A stretch of DNA of 64,000 nucleotides from Ancylomarina sp. DW003 (lineage in GTDB: Bacteria > Bacteroidota > Bacteroidia > Bacteroidales > Marinifilaceae). Numbering within the stretch: position 1 is the first letter of the stretch; each line of letters begins with the position of its first letter. The stretch spans positions 1 to 64,000 of the forward strand of contig NZ_JAKJSD010000003.1 in assembly GCF_029029505.1 (NCBI RefSeq). Reading direction: 5' to 3'. The notes beneath the pieces are model-generated. The model saw nothing but the letters and a program-made list of their open reading frames with translations, had not been told where the DNA came from and did not search any database. Below are positions 48,418 to 57,263 of this stretch, one piece after another. The translations under genes and the position numbers were made by a program.

Positions 48418-49674
48418 ATGTCATCGCAAATAAGAGAGAATTTACAGAAATTTTTCGTTCTAGGTATTTCATATCGAAAAACGGCATTGGATGTAAGAGG
48501 ACGATTTTCATTAACTCAAATGGATCAGGAAGCGTTGCTTCGAGATGCAAAAGAATACGGTATTGAAGGCCTTATTGTTTTATCAACATGCAACAGAACT
48601 GAGATCTACGCTCATACTTCGGACAAAGATCTTGTCCAAAAATTATTTCTTAATTACTGTAAGGGAGACGAAAAAGATTTCCGATATAATGGTTATACCA
48701 TTAAGGGGAGCGATTGTATTAAGCACCTTTATGAGGTTTGTTCCGGAATCGATTCTCAGATTGTAGGTGACTTTCAGATTGTCGGTCAGGTGAAGAATGC
48801 TTATCAATTATCTGAAAAATATCAGATGATCAATTCTTTCTTAAACCGTTTATTTTCATTTGTATTTAAGGCTAGTAAGAAAATTAAGAATGAAACTGAG
48901 TTAAGCCGTGGTGCTGCTTCTGTTTCGCACGCTGCTGTGCAGTATATAAAAGATAAAGTGTCTGATTTAGAATCGGCAAACTATTTACTTTTTGGTACAG
49001 GAGAAATTGGAAAAGATACCTGTAGTAATTTGGTAAAACACATGGCGAATCGTTCACTAACACTTGTGAATAGAAATGTGGAAAGAGCCGAAGCTTTAGC
49101 TAAAAAATTCGATATTAATTATCGTGCGATGTCTCACTTAACTGAAGAAGTTAAGAAGGCTGAGGTAATAATTGTAGCGACAGGGGCCCCTCATCCAACT
49201 CTGATGAAGGAGCATTTCGAGGACACAACAGATTGTAAATTGGTCCTCGATTTATCGGTTCCGCGCAATGTTGATATGGCTATTGACTCTCTTGAGAATG
49301 TCCTGGTTATTTCGGTAGATGAACTTTCAGAACATACATCTGAAGCTATGCAACAACGCTTAACTTGTATTCCGCAAGCTGAAGAGATCATTGATGATTC
49401 AATCCGAGAATTTTATGGCTGGTTAGAAGTAACCTTCTTGTCGCCTGTAATTGTGGCTCTAAAGGATAACTTGAATAAGATTCGAGATAAAGAACTGGAG
49501 TATCACCGTCCTAAAATGAGTGATGATGAATTGAAACGTGTTGAAAAGATTACATCAAATTTGATGAACAAGATTGCCAGAGCATGTATTAGTCATTTGA
49601 AAGATCATCATAAAACACAATCAAGTCCTATGGAAACATTGAATATGATTTTCCAGGAACCAGAAACAAAATAG
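48418..49674 (+). CDS. hemA: Glutamyl-tRNA reductase
   Basis: The ATG at 48418 is preferred over the TTG at 48352, which would add 22 residues before SSQIRENLQKFFVLGISYRK. The 418-residue protein has the active-site Cys in LIVLSTCNRTEIYAHT, the substrate motif CSGIDSQIVGDFQIVGQVK, a Rossmann NADPH site (LLFGTGEIGKDTCSNL) and a C-terminal dimerisation domain. It reduces glutamyl-tRNA to glutamate-1-semialdehyde, the first committed step of tetrapyrrole synthesis by the C5 route. A strong terminator follows, so hemC needs its own promoter. Confidence 0.96.
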   Translation: MSSQIRENLQKFFVLGISYRKTALDVRGRFSLTQMDQEALLRDAKEYGIEGLIVLSTCNRTEIYAHTSDKDLVQKLFLNYCKGDEKDFRYNGYTIKGSDCIKHLYEVCSGIDSQIVGDFQIVGQVKNAYQLSEKYQMINSFLNRLFSFVFKASKKIKNETELSRGAASVSHAAVQYIKDKVSDLESANYLLFGTGEIGKDTCSNLVKHMANRSLTLVNRNVERAEALAKKFDINYRAMSHLTEEVKKAEVIIVATGAPHPTLMKEHFEDTTDCKLVLDLSVPRNVDMAIDSLENVLVISVDELSEHTSEAMQQRLTCIPQAEEIIDDSIREFYGWLEVTFLSPVIVALKDNLNKIRDKELEYHRPKMSDDELKRVEKITSNLMNKIARACISHLKDHHKTQSSPMETLNMIFQEPETK

Positions 49675-49697
49675 CATAAATATTATTAAAATATTGA

Positions 49698-49730
49698 GCC
49701 GTATAAACACGTTTATATGGCTTTTTTTTT
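49698..49730 (+). terminator. Terminator after hemA
   Basis: GCC-G-TATAAAC, a 2-base loop, GTTTATA-T-GGC, then nine Ts. Confidence 0.9.
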
Positions 49731-49815
49731 GCAAATTAGGTGAACGAAAAACGGAGCTTTGTTTTAATGAAAAACACAGTTCCTAATTCAATCATTAGCG
49801 CCATCGAAACGAAAA

Positions 49816-49823
49816 TATATTTG
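49816..49823 (+). promoter_or_regulatory. Candidate -7 box for hemC
   Basis: TATATTTG matches the TAnnTTTG consensus and lies 32 bases upstream of the hemC start. No convincing TTG was found at -33. Confidence 0.4.
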
Positions 49824-49854
49824 TGAATGATGGATAAAAACAACAAGCTAGACT

Positions 49855-50781
49855 ATGTCCCTTAAGAAGAAATTAATCGTTGCTACCCGCCCAAGCCTAT
49901 TGGCATATACACAAACCATGCAGACTGTAGAACTTCTACAAAAAGCTAATCCGGATATCGAATTCGAAGTAAAAAAGTTTAGTACACAAGGCGATCGTGT
50001 TTTGAATCGTTCTCTTACTGAATTTGGAACAACAGGTTTGTTTGTTAAAGAACTGGAACATGCACTTTTGGAGGGAGAGGCAGATATTGCTGTACATAGC
50101 TTGAAAGATGTACCCAGTTTTCATCCGGCAGGCTTGAAGTTGGTAGCTTATCCGGAGCGTGAAGATTCTCGTGATGTATTTTTAACCCGCGATGGTGTTT
50201 CTATCGACGATATGCCACAAGGCTTTGTTTTGGGAACCGGATCACCACGACGAAGAGTACAGTTGGCCGATGTTCGTCCTGATGCTAACTTTAAAGAAAT
50301 ACGTGGGAATATTGATACCCGCATACAAAAACTGCACGATGGCGAATACGATGCTATTATTTTGGCTGCTGCGGGTATGAATCGTTTAGCTAAGGCATTC
50401 GACGACGAAATGCTGATTGATGCAGATCTTTGTATTCCGGCAATTGGGCAGGGTGCTATTGCCATTGAAACCCGTGCTGACGATCCTGAATGTATTGCCC
50501 TTGTTGAAAAAGTAAATCACAAAGCAACTGAACTTGCAGTTTTGGCCGAACGTGCTTTCATGGCTGAGATTGAAGGTGGTTGTAAATTTCCTTTAGCAGC
50601 TCATGCAGTTGTTGATGGGAAGCATTTAAATATGATTGCCATTGTAGGTGATTTAAAATCAGGCGACTTTATTGTAGAAAGTATTGAAGTTCCGGTTGAA
50701 GAATCAGTTGCTAAATCAGCAGAATTAGCACAAAAAATGAAAGCCATTTGCGCTGAAAAGGGCATCAATTTTTATCAGTAA
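49855..50781 (+). CDS. hemC: Porphobilinogen deaminase (hydroxymethylbilane synthase)
   Basis: A 308-residue enzyme. The substrate-binding arginines are in GTGSPRRRVQLADVRPD and FKEIRGNIDTRIQKL. The dipyrromethane cofactor Cys is in EIEGGCKFPLAAHAV. The Asp-containing loop HSLKDVPSFHP is intact. It joins four porphobilinogens to hydroxymethylbilane. It is of normal length, so no HemD domain is fused to it. The region after the gene holds a MITE-like element instead of hemD. Confidence 0.96.
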   Translation: MSLKKKLIVATRPSLLAYTQTMQTVELLQKANPDIEFEVKKFSTQGDRVLNRSLTEFGTTGLFVKELEHALLEGEADIAVHSLKDVPSFHPAGLKLVAYPEREDSRDVFLTRDGVSIDDMPQGFVLGTGSPRRRVQLADVRPDANFKEIRGNIDTRIQKLHDGEYDAIILAAAGMNRLAKAFDDEMLIDADLCIPAIGQGAIAIETRADDPECIALVEKVNHKATELAVLAERAFMAEIEGGCKFPLAAHAVVDGKHLNMIAIVGDLKSGDFIVESIEVPVEESVAKSAELAQKMKAICAEKGINFYQ

Positions 50782-50893
50782 GAAAAGTTAATGAGTACTT
50801 AAAATATTTATGAGTTTAGAGTTATTGACTTGTGTTATTTACTTTGTAAATACTCAAGGCACTTTAAATACTTTAGACACTACTATAACATAC

Positions 50894-51108
50894 CAGGGCT
50901 TGTTCATAAAACATACAATAATTAAGCACCCCTCTGTCCTTCGGACATCTCCCCTAAAAAGGGAGATACTTCAATAGGATATCGAATAGATATTCTAAGC
51001 TTAGAATAATAATTTTTCCCTTTTAGGGAAATGTCGGCAGACAAAGGGTGTATTGGCTTAAGAAATAAGACAGTTTACAACTGACATAAATTTTATGAAC
51101 ACGCCCTG
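50894..51108. mobile_element. MITE-like element with nested inverted repeats
   Basis: Terminal inverted repeats of 18 bases, CAGGGCTTGTTCATAAAA (50894-50911) and TTTTATGAACACGCCCTG (51091-51108), match at 17 of 18 positions. Inside is a second, imperfect inverted repeat (about 36-40 bases per arm, 50927-50966 and 51015-51050; key parts CTGTCCTTCGGACAT and ATGTCGGCAGACA). The centre holds the palindrome ATTCTAAGCTTAGAAT (50992-51007). There is no coding capacity, so any transposase must be supplied in trans. Confidence 0.75.
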
Positions 51109-51173
51109 TATAGCATACAATAATTCAATATAGAACCAATAAATTTATATATAAACTATAAACACAATATAAA

Positions 51174-52163
51174 ATGAGTTTACGTCCATTATTTCCTCAA
51201 ACACGACTAAGAAGAAATCGTTACAGCAAAGTTGTACGTGATATGGTTGCAGAAACATCGCTTTCAGCAGATGATTTAATCATGCCACTTTTTGTTTGTC
51301 CGGGTGAGAAGGTTAAAAATCCAATTAAGTCGATGCCGGGTAACGATCAGTTATCGGTTGATATGTTGGTTGAAAAATGTAAAGAACTGCATGCTGCAGG
51401 TGTTAAATCGGTATTGCTTTTCGGTATTCCTGAGTCGAAAGACGAGGACGGATCAGTAGCGACTCATGAACATGGTATTGTTCAGAAGGCAACCCGTGCC
51501 ATTAAAGAGGTTTTACCAGAAATGTATATCATTGCTGATATCTGCAATTGCGAGTACACAACTCACGGGCATTGTGGAACCATCATCGATGGTGATGTAG
51601 ATAACGACAGCACTTTGGTAACACTATCTGCACAAGCTGTTTCTTTGGCTGAAGCTGGTGTTGATATGGTTGCTCCATCTGATATGATGGATGGTCGTAT
51701 TGCTCATATGCGTGCTGCTTTGGATGAGAATTGTTTCGAGAAAATGCCAATTATGGCTTACTCGGCTAAATATGCTTCAGGATTTTACGGACCATTTAGA
51801 GATGCAGCTGATTCGGCTCCTCAGTTTGGTGACAGAAGTACCTACCAAATGGATCCTCGAAACAGCGACGAAGCCATTCGTGAGGTTGAGATGGATATTG
51901 CTGAAGGGGCAGATATCGTAATGGTGAAGCCGGCATTGAGTTACCTTGATGTGATTTACCGTACCAAGCACGAGTTTAATACGCCTGTTGCAGCTTATAA
52001 TGTAAGTGGTGAATTCTCTATGGTAAAAGCAGCTCAGGAAAGAGATTGGATTGATGGAAATCGTGTGATGATGGAAATTATGACATCGATTAAACGTGCG
52101 GGTGCTGATATCATCATTACTTACCATGCACAGGAAGTGGCTGAGATTCTTAATAAAAAATAA
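51174..52163 (+). CDS. hemB: Delta-aminolevulinic acid dehydratase (porphobilinogen synthase)
   Basis: A 329-residue enzyme. The catalytic lysines are in MAYSAKYASGFYGPFRDA and VMVKPALSYLDVI. The metal-binding region is ADICNCEYTTHGHCG, in which several Cys suggest a zinc-type site. It condenses two ALA molecules to porphobilinogen, the substrate of HemC. It starts 65 bases after the MITE-like element, which may carry or disturb its promoter. Confidence 0.96.
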   Translation: MSLRPLFPQTRLRRNRYSKVVRDMVAETSLSADDLIMPLFVCPGEKVKNPIKSMPGNDQLSVDMLVEKCKELHAAGVKSVLLFGIPESKDEDGSVATHEHGIVQKATRAIKEVLPEMYIIADICNCEYTTHGHCGTIIDGDVDNDSTLVTLSAQAVSLAEAGVDMVAPSDMMDGRIAHMRAALDENCFEKMPIMAYSAKYASGFYGPFRDAADSAPQFGDRSTYQMDPRNSDEAIREVEMDIAEGADIVMVKPALSYLDVIYRTKHEFNTPVAAYNVSGEFSMVKAAQERDWIDGNRVMMEIMTSIKRAGADIIITYHAQEVAEILNKK

Positions 52164-52302
52164 TTAGATGATGTGGTGATGTGTTGATTTGACGTGCATT
52201 GAGCGCGGTGCCCTGAGTACGTTCATTGAGCGGAGTCGAAATGGAGTCGAAGGGTAGTTAAAATGCGATGCAATTATTACCAATAACCTTTAATTGATCA
52301 CT
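52164..52302. repeat. Short intergenic repeat between hemB and hemE
   Basis: CATTGAGCG occurs twice (52197-52205 and 52224-52232), followed by GGAGTCGAAATGGAGTCGAA. This kind of GAGCGGAGTCGAA sequence is a widespread small repeat in marine Bacteroidota. No gene was seen. Confidence 0.55.
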
Positions 52303-53334
52303 ATGACAAATTCTATTTTTCTAGATACAATAAACGGCATTAAGCGCGAAAGACCACCTGTGTGGTTTATGCGCCAAGCCGGACGCGTGTTACCTTCGTA
52401 TATGAAACTTCGCGAAAGCTATGGCTTTAAACATATGATGGAAGAGCCAAAGCTGGCAGCTGAGGTGACTTTGCTTCCTATTCACGATTTGGGTGTCGAT
52501 GCGGCTATTCTATTTTCTGATATTCTTGTGATTCCTGAAGCCCTGGGTATGGAGTTGAGCTTTGAAGGAAAAGGACCGACCTTTAAAACAGCCCTTAAGG
52601 ATGTTGAAGATCCATTGAAATTCCTGACGGATATGCCTGAGAAATTGGAGCATATTTATAAGGCAATTGATGAAATTTTAGCGACCAAACCAGCTGAAAT
52701 TCCTTTGATCGGATTCTGTGGCGGACCCTTAACCACTTTGTGTTATATGTTCCAGGGTTTTAGCCAGAACCTGAACTTTCCTGACTTTGTACCTGCCATT
52801 TACCGCGATAAGGCGACCATGAAAAAGTTGGTGACTCGTATTACGGAGATGAGTATCCATTATGCACTGAAGCAAGTGGAGCATGGCATACAAGCTTTTC
52901 AGTTGTTCGAAACGCATGCAGGTTTAATTCCTATCGAATTGTATAAAGAGGTGTTCTTACCATCGGTAAAAGCAATTCTTGGAGCCGTACGTGCCAAAGG
53001 TGTAAAGACAATTTACTTGCCTAAGGGATTGGGTACAGGTATCAATATGGTGAATCACGATTTGTGCGACTGTGTGAGTGTCGATTGGCAAACACCCTTG
53101 CACGAGGTTCGTAAGATTGTAGGCGAGGATATGATTCTTCAGGGAAACTTCGATCCCAGAACCTTACTTGCTGATAAGAATGCCATTGATCAGGAATTCG
53201 AATACCATCTGAATTATGGTCGTAAAGATCACAAGTGGATTTTCAACCTGGGACATGGTTTGTTGCCAAACATCCCTGTTGAGAATGTGAAATACTTGAT
53301 TGATAAAGTAAAAACCTCTGATTGGGGAAGATAA
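52303..53334 (+). CDS. hemE: Uroporphyrinogen decarboxylase
   Basis: The ATG at 52303 (MTNSIFLDTING) is preferred over the in-frame TTG at 52294. The 343-residue enzyme has the hallmark PPVWFMRQAGRVLPSYMKLR and the catalytic Asp in AAILFSDILVIPEALGM. It decarboxylates uroporphyrinogen III to coproporphyrinogen III. The gene ends in its own terminator, which recurs about 3.9 kb further on, behind the helicase module. Confidence 0.95.
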   Translation: MTNSIFLDTINGIKRERPPVWFMRQAGRVLPSYMKLRESYGFKHMMEEPKLAAEVTLLPIHDLGVDAAILFSDILVIPEALGMELSFEGKGPTFKTALKDVEDPLKFLTDMPEKLEHIYKAIDEILATKPAEIPLIGFCGGPLTTLCYMFQGFSQNLNFPDFVPAIYRDKATMKKLVTRITEMSIHYALKQVEHGIQAFQLFETHAGLIPIELYKEVFLPSVKAILGAVRAKGVKTIYLPKGLGTGINMVNHDLCDCVSVDWQTPLHEVRKIVGEDMILQGNFDPRTLLADKNAIDQEFEYHLNYGRKDHKWIFNLGHGLLPNIPVENVKYLIDKVKTSDWGR

Positions 53335-53384
53335 GCTTTCCCAAGCAACAAAATATAAAGCCGACTTTAACGAGTCGGCTTTTT
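53333..53384 (+). terminator. hemE terminator (repeat copy T)
   Basis: GCCGACT (53360-53366), a 6-base loop, AGTCGGC (53373-53379), then TTTTT. The stretch 53333-53380 is repeated nearly exactly at 57252-57299 (one difference over about 48 bases). Confidence 0.93.
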
Positions 53385-53427
53385 CTTTGCCTTATTTTAA
53401 TAGATGCACTATTATGTCTTGTCTATT
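53377..53427 (+). repeat. Left copy D of a 51-base direct repeat
   Basis: It starts within the 3' arm of the hemE terminator (GGCTTTTTCTTTGCCTTATT) and includes ATGCACTATTATGTC. Its partner lies at 57090-57140, with 47 of 51 bases identical and no gap. A 12-codon frame (MHYYVLSIQFVI, 53404-53442) is the truncated equivalent of the 48-codon frame at 57117. Confidence 0.9.
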
Positions 53428-53645
53428 CAATTTGTTATTTGACATGTGTTTTTAATATTGTTTAATTGATATTTTACTTAAGTTTGCGTTCTTAATTTAG
53501 AGAATGTACATGTCCTATTATAGAGTTATGACAACAAACTCCTTTTTATTGGGATATGAAAGAAATAACAGCCATATGCTTGTTATAAACTATTAGCCGC
53601 TACATTAATAAAAATAAAGAAGAAAGATTCGAAAATTTTAAAAAT

Positions 53646-55028
53646 ATGAGATTAGACAATTGGTTTATTACAAATCCAGATACCTCACAGCAAGAAGTGC
53701 TTAAAGTTCCAGTCAAACATAGTTTGACAGTAAAAGGCGCAGCAGGGAGTGGGAAAACAAATATGGCAATTTACCGGGCTAATCAAGCAAGAGATAACTC
53801 TTTTGTTATTGTGGTTTATACAGTCGCATTGAAAAAAATGATACGTTATGGTTTGAGTGAGTTAGGGCTTGACAAAGACCGTGTGGTACATGAGTGGTCA
53901 TGGATAAATAGGGGAATTGAATTCTCAGGTGATGTTTTTTGCTTAAAAGGGAACAATGCTCATGGATTAAACCCTTCTCTGTTATTCATAAAATCGGGTA
54001 ATGAGATTCTATTTTTTGTGTCAAGAGATGAATACGATTCAATTGTTAAAAAAGAAAGCTTTTTGAGCTATAATATTCAAAGCATTGAAAATCCCTTTGA
54101 AGTTTCGATTGATTTTGACGATTGGATCGAAGATAAATTTTATTATACATTTTATCGACGTTCTAGATGGTTTAAACAAGTTCAATTATTGGATTTTCAC
54201 TTTGACCCCAATGATAAAAAATATGTATTTATTCCCGCAGGATATTTATTCAAAGAAAAAGGTGAAGTTAATTATGTGATTGTGGACGAGGGACAAGATT
54301 TTACGTTATCCAATTACTCTCAACAATTTATTCCACAAGCAAAAAAATCAATCTCAATTTTTGGGGATACAAATCAAAAAATATATAAAGATAGAAACTG
54401 TAATATTGAGGATGTTGCAACCAGATTTAATTATCCTATGTTGAATCTTAATTTCAATTACAGAGTACCAAAAACAATTGCTAGAGTTGCACAGAATATT
54501 CCTCTACCGCACCTTGATTTACTTTCAAACAATAGAAAAAATAATGGAAACAGTGATTATCCCTCTTTCCCAAAACCGATATTAAAAAGGTGCAATTCGG
54601 AAGAAGAAGAATTACAATACATTCTCAATCGAATACAGACTGAGGGATTAGACGATGTTGCGATTTTGTTGCCCAAAGAAGAGACAGTGAAGGAACTTCA
54701 CAAGTTTTTTTCCGATAATAATGTTGGTACTCAAGTTCGTATAGCCGTCGATACTGGTTCCACCCCATTAGGAAATCGTAAATTTCATAGAATAGATACT
54801 TTGGATTTTACAAATCTTGATTTACCAAGTATTTTGACATATCATAGTGCTAAAGGGACTGAATTTGATAATGTTTTCATTCCGTTTGCTAATGAAGATA
54901 ATGGATTAGAGAGAAATCCTTTTTACGTTGCAATAACAAGGTCAAGTAGTCGTGTTTTCATTACTTATTCTCGAAAACTCACAAGTTTATTAAAAGATGT
55001 TAGTTCTAATGATGTAATATTTCAATAA
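53646..55028 (+). CDS. Compact superfamily 1 (UvrD/Rep-like) helicase
   Basis: A 460-residue SF1 helicase-like ATPase. Visible motifs: Q-motif region DTSQQEVLK, Walker A GAAGSGKT (residues 31-38), motif II VDEGQDF (D214-D218), motif III SIFGDTNQKIY, motif IV LNFNYRVPKTIARVA, motif V LTYHSAKGTEFDNVFIP and motif VI FYVAITRSSSRVFITYS. All are intact, so it should hydrolyse ATP. It is much shorter than UvrD or Rep, which suggests reduced accessory domains. It is followed after one base by the 612-residue gene. AT-richer than the hem genes. Such small helicases often belong to two-gene defence modules; here that is inference. Confidence 0.85.
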   Translation: MRLDNWFITNPDTSQQEVLKVPVKHSLTVKGAAGSGKTNMAIYRANQARDNSFVIVVYTVALKKMIRYGLSELGLDKDRVVHEWSWINRGIEFSGDVFCLKGNNAHGLNPSLLFIKSGNEILFFVSRDEYDSIVKKESFLSYNIQSIENPFEVSIDFDDWIEDKFYYTFYRRSRWFKQVQLLDFHFDPNDKKYVFIPAGYLFKEKGEVNYVIVDEGQDFTLSNYSQQFIPQAKKSISIFGDTNQKIYKDRNCNIEDVATRFNYPMLNLNFNYRVPKTIARVAQNIPLPHLDLLSNNRKNNGNSDYPSFPKPILKRCNSEEEELQYILNRIQTEGLDDVAILLPKEETVKELHKFFSDNNVGTQVRIAVDTGSTPLGNRKFHRIDTLDFTNLDLPSILTYHSAKGTEFDNVFIPFANEDNGLERNPFYVAITRSSSRVFITYSRKLTSLLKDVSSNDVIFQ

Positions 55029-55029
55029 T

Positions 55030-56868
55030 ATGGCAACGAAGAAATCTGCTAAAAAATGTTTTTGGATTCCAATAAACATTTGGAATTTGAATGAATTGTT
55101 TACAACAGAGAGTATTTCACCAATTTCTTTTTACAGAGTACGTGAATTTGGAAATCCTGTTAATCGTAATCAAGAAAAAGTTGAAGATCCAAACAAATTG
55201 ATTTTATTTGATAACGTTGTAAAAAGTGATATTCTATTAAAAATTTCACCTGACTTGTTGAATTTTCAATGTTTGACAGAAATTAAATCGAACAAGAAAG
55301 CCAAATTAAAAAGTTTTGAATATTCGAAAACAATATATCTGAAAAGTGGCCTATTCAATGTGTATTTTAGTAATCAAGGAAAACTGGACGAGTTTTTGAA
55401 CAACACATTTATGTTACTGGAGGTGAAATCCGTTAATAAGTACAAATCTGATTTTGTTATTGATGAAACAATAAGTACGCAAAGACAGGAAGCGACGTAT
55501 CAGCAACAACTTATGTCTGAGGAAAATAAAGTTCAACCTTTTTTTGATAAAGCATTTAACCAAATTAAAGGTTTAATTTACGGTTATCTTATTGGCTCAA
55601 TTGGCACATTAGGAGAAAAGGAACAAGGCTTAATTTCTAGTTTATCTAAATTAAAAAATGCGATTGGTGGTATTCATACTGATATTGTTATGGTAAATCA
55701 GTATTCGAATTTTTGGATTATTAATGTTCGTAAGCAAATAAAAGATTGCCATAAATCATATTCTGATAATTTCGGTAAACAATCTGATATTTTAGAATTA
55801 CTACTTCTGAGATTGGAAGAGATTGATAGTCTTAATATAATGAGGTGCTCTGATTTGGAGAAACAGAGCAGCCCTAATTACAAAAGAGATTATGAAACTG
55901 AACAAGAAAGGTTAGAAAAAGCTAAACGAGAACTTTACAAATATGAATCGAAATACGAAATAGCACCTTTAAGGGAAGAATTGGAAAGAATAAAACAAGA
56001 TGAAAAAAACAAAGGAATAGCAAAAGGTAAAACAAGAGAATATTACAAAAAAGATTCTTACGAGTTTAATCGTAAGCAAGAATTGAAACGATTAATTAAT
56101 GATTTAGAAAATGAACATGAATATCAAGAGCTTAAAAAAGCTGTTGGAATTCAGATTGAAAAAGTACGCAATTTTCAATTTGGTTTTACACAATACGATA
56201 CCTCTATAACAGAACAATTTAGCAGAATATCAGAACAACTATATGAAATTATAAAAAGAACAACAAGTTCTTTTTTGTCAAAAAGCAACCAGTCAAATGA
56301 TTTCTCAGATATTTCATTTGAAATCGACATATCAAAATTAACCAATTTTTATTGCAATCCTAAAACAAAATACGCTGACTTTTCCGTTAAGTTTCCTGAA
56401 AAAATTGTTGAAAGATTTACGAAAACTGAATTGAAACTGCTTACTGTTTCTATAAATTCGTTACTATCACAACCCCAAGGACAACTGGGTAACTTTTCTG
56501 AGCAAAATATTTTGGATGTTATAAAAAGTATTGGCGAGCATTTGCCTGAAAGTTTGGATAAACAAATTTTACGTGATTATTACATGTATCGGGATGGAAA
56601 AAACGATAATTTTATTTTCCCTGAAAATATAGTCTTAGGCAATTTAATTGTCTTTTTGATGAAATTGAATGGGCACGAACAAATTAATAAAATGCTTTTA
56701 ACAAAAAATATCGAAGAAAAGTATATTGCATTTATGTTTTATGGTGCATATGTTGGATTTGCTAATATGCCTAAAACATTTACAAATATAGTTTTTGATA
56801 GTAATAACTCAGAATTAACTAATGGCATAGATAATTACTTATTTAGTAATGTATTAATGAATTTTTAA
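55030..56868 (+). CDS. Unrecognised 612-residue partner of the helicase
   Basis: The ATG is one base after the helicase stop, so translation is coupled. I do not recognise the family. The N-terminal part (residues 1-135) is predicted to be mixed alpha/beta (CFWIPINIWNLNELF; NVYFSNQGKLDEFL). Residues 175-270 contain GLIYGYLIGSIGTLGE and VRKQIKDCHKSY. About 277-380 form a highly charged, probably coiled-coil, region (YETEQERLEKAKRELYKYES; ELKRLINDLENEHEYQEL). The C-terminal third is helical with a hydrophobic stretch. No nuclease, protease or membrane motif was certain. It is probably the effector or a structural partner of the helicase. Confidence 0.8.
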   Translation: MATKKSAKKCFWIPINIWNLNELFTTESISPISFYRVREFGNPVNRNQEKVEDPNKLILFDNVVKSDILLKISPDLLNFQCLTEIKSNKKAKLKSFEYSKTIYLKSGLFNVYFSNQGKLDEFLNNTFMLLEVKSVNKYKSDFVIDETISTQRQEATYQQQLMSEENKVQPFFDKAFNQIKGLIYGYLIGSIGTLGEKEQGLISSLSKLKNAIGGIHTDIVMVNQYSNFWIINVRKQIKDCHKSYSDNFGKQSDILELLLLRLEEIDSLNIMRCSDLEKQSSPNYKRDYETEQERLEKAKRELYKYESKYEIAPLREELERIKQDEKNKGIAKGKTREYYKKDSYEFNRKQELKRLINDLENEHEYQELKKAVGIQIEKVRNFQFGFTQYDTSITEQFSRISEQLYEIIKRTTSSFLSKSNQSNDFSDISFEIDISKLTNFYCNPKTKYADFSVKFPEKIVERFTKTELKLLTVSINSLLSQPQGQLGNFSEQNILDVIKSIGEHLPESLDKQILRDYYMYRDGKNDNFIFPENIVLGNLIVFLMKLNGHEQINKMLLTKNIEEKYIAFMFYGAYVGFANMPKTFTNIVFDSNNSELTNGIDNYLFSNVLMNF

Positions 56869-57089
56869 TGGGTAATTAACAGTTTGGAAGGGAAGGCGTA
56901 TGGCCAACAGGCATTTATATGTAACAGGTGATGCCCCGATAACGCGAGTTTAACTATGTTACTCCCTCTGGTCGTGAGCTCCATTTCGTTTCGGTTGTAG
57001 CTTGTACTTTGCGAATACAAACCAAACTTTTGTACTCTGGCAATTATTTAAAACTTGACTATGCAAAAGGCTGTCTCATTGTTTGAGGT

Positions 57090-57140
57090 GGCTTTTTCTT
57101 TGCCTTATTATAACAGATGCACTATTATGTCGTATCTATT
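57090..57140 (+). repeat. Right copy D' of the 51-base direct repeat
   Basis: 47 of 51 positions match the left copy at 53377-53427 without gaps. It comes directly after AGGCTGTCTC..GAGGTGG, which looks like half of a small hairpin. Confidence 0.9.
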
Positions 57141-57263
57141 ATTTATATTGGTAAAGTTCATCGAGAAAATGCCAATACAGGAAAACGCTTTAGCCAGTAT
57201 ATTTCCGTAGAAGAAGGAAAAGGAGCTTATAAACGTCTAACTGGGGGAGAGAAGCTTTCCTAA
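57117..57263 (+). CDS. Small 48-codon frame between repeat copies
   Basis: ATG at 57117 to TAA at 57261-57263, starting MHYYVVSIIYIGKVHRENAN and ending LTGGEKLS. Its first eight codons lie in the D' repeat and its end runs into the duplicated hemE-terminator segment. The last 20 bases before AAGCTTTCC match the last codons of hemE at about 16 of 20 positions. It may be a residual gene that was broken by the insertion, or a chance frame. Confidence 0.35.
   Translation: MHYYVVSIIYIGKVHRENANTGKRFSQYISVEEGKGAYKRLTGGEKLS

Noticed and set aside
53646-56868. Gabija system
   Set aside because: The helicase could pass for a GajB-like protein, but the partner shows no ABC-type ATPase or TOPRIM motif, has a different gene order and contains a coiled coil.
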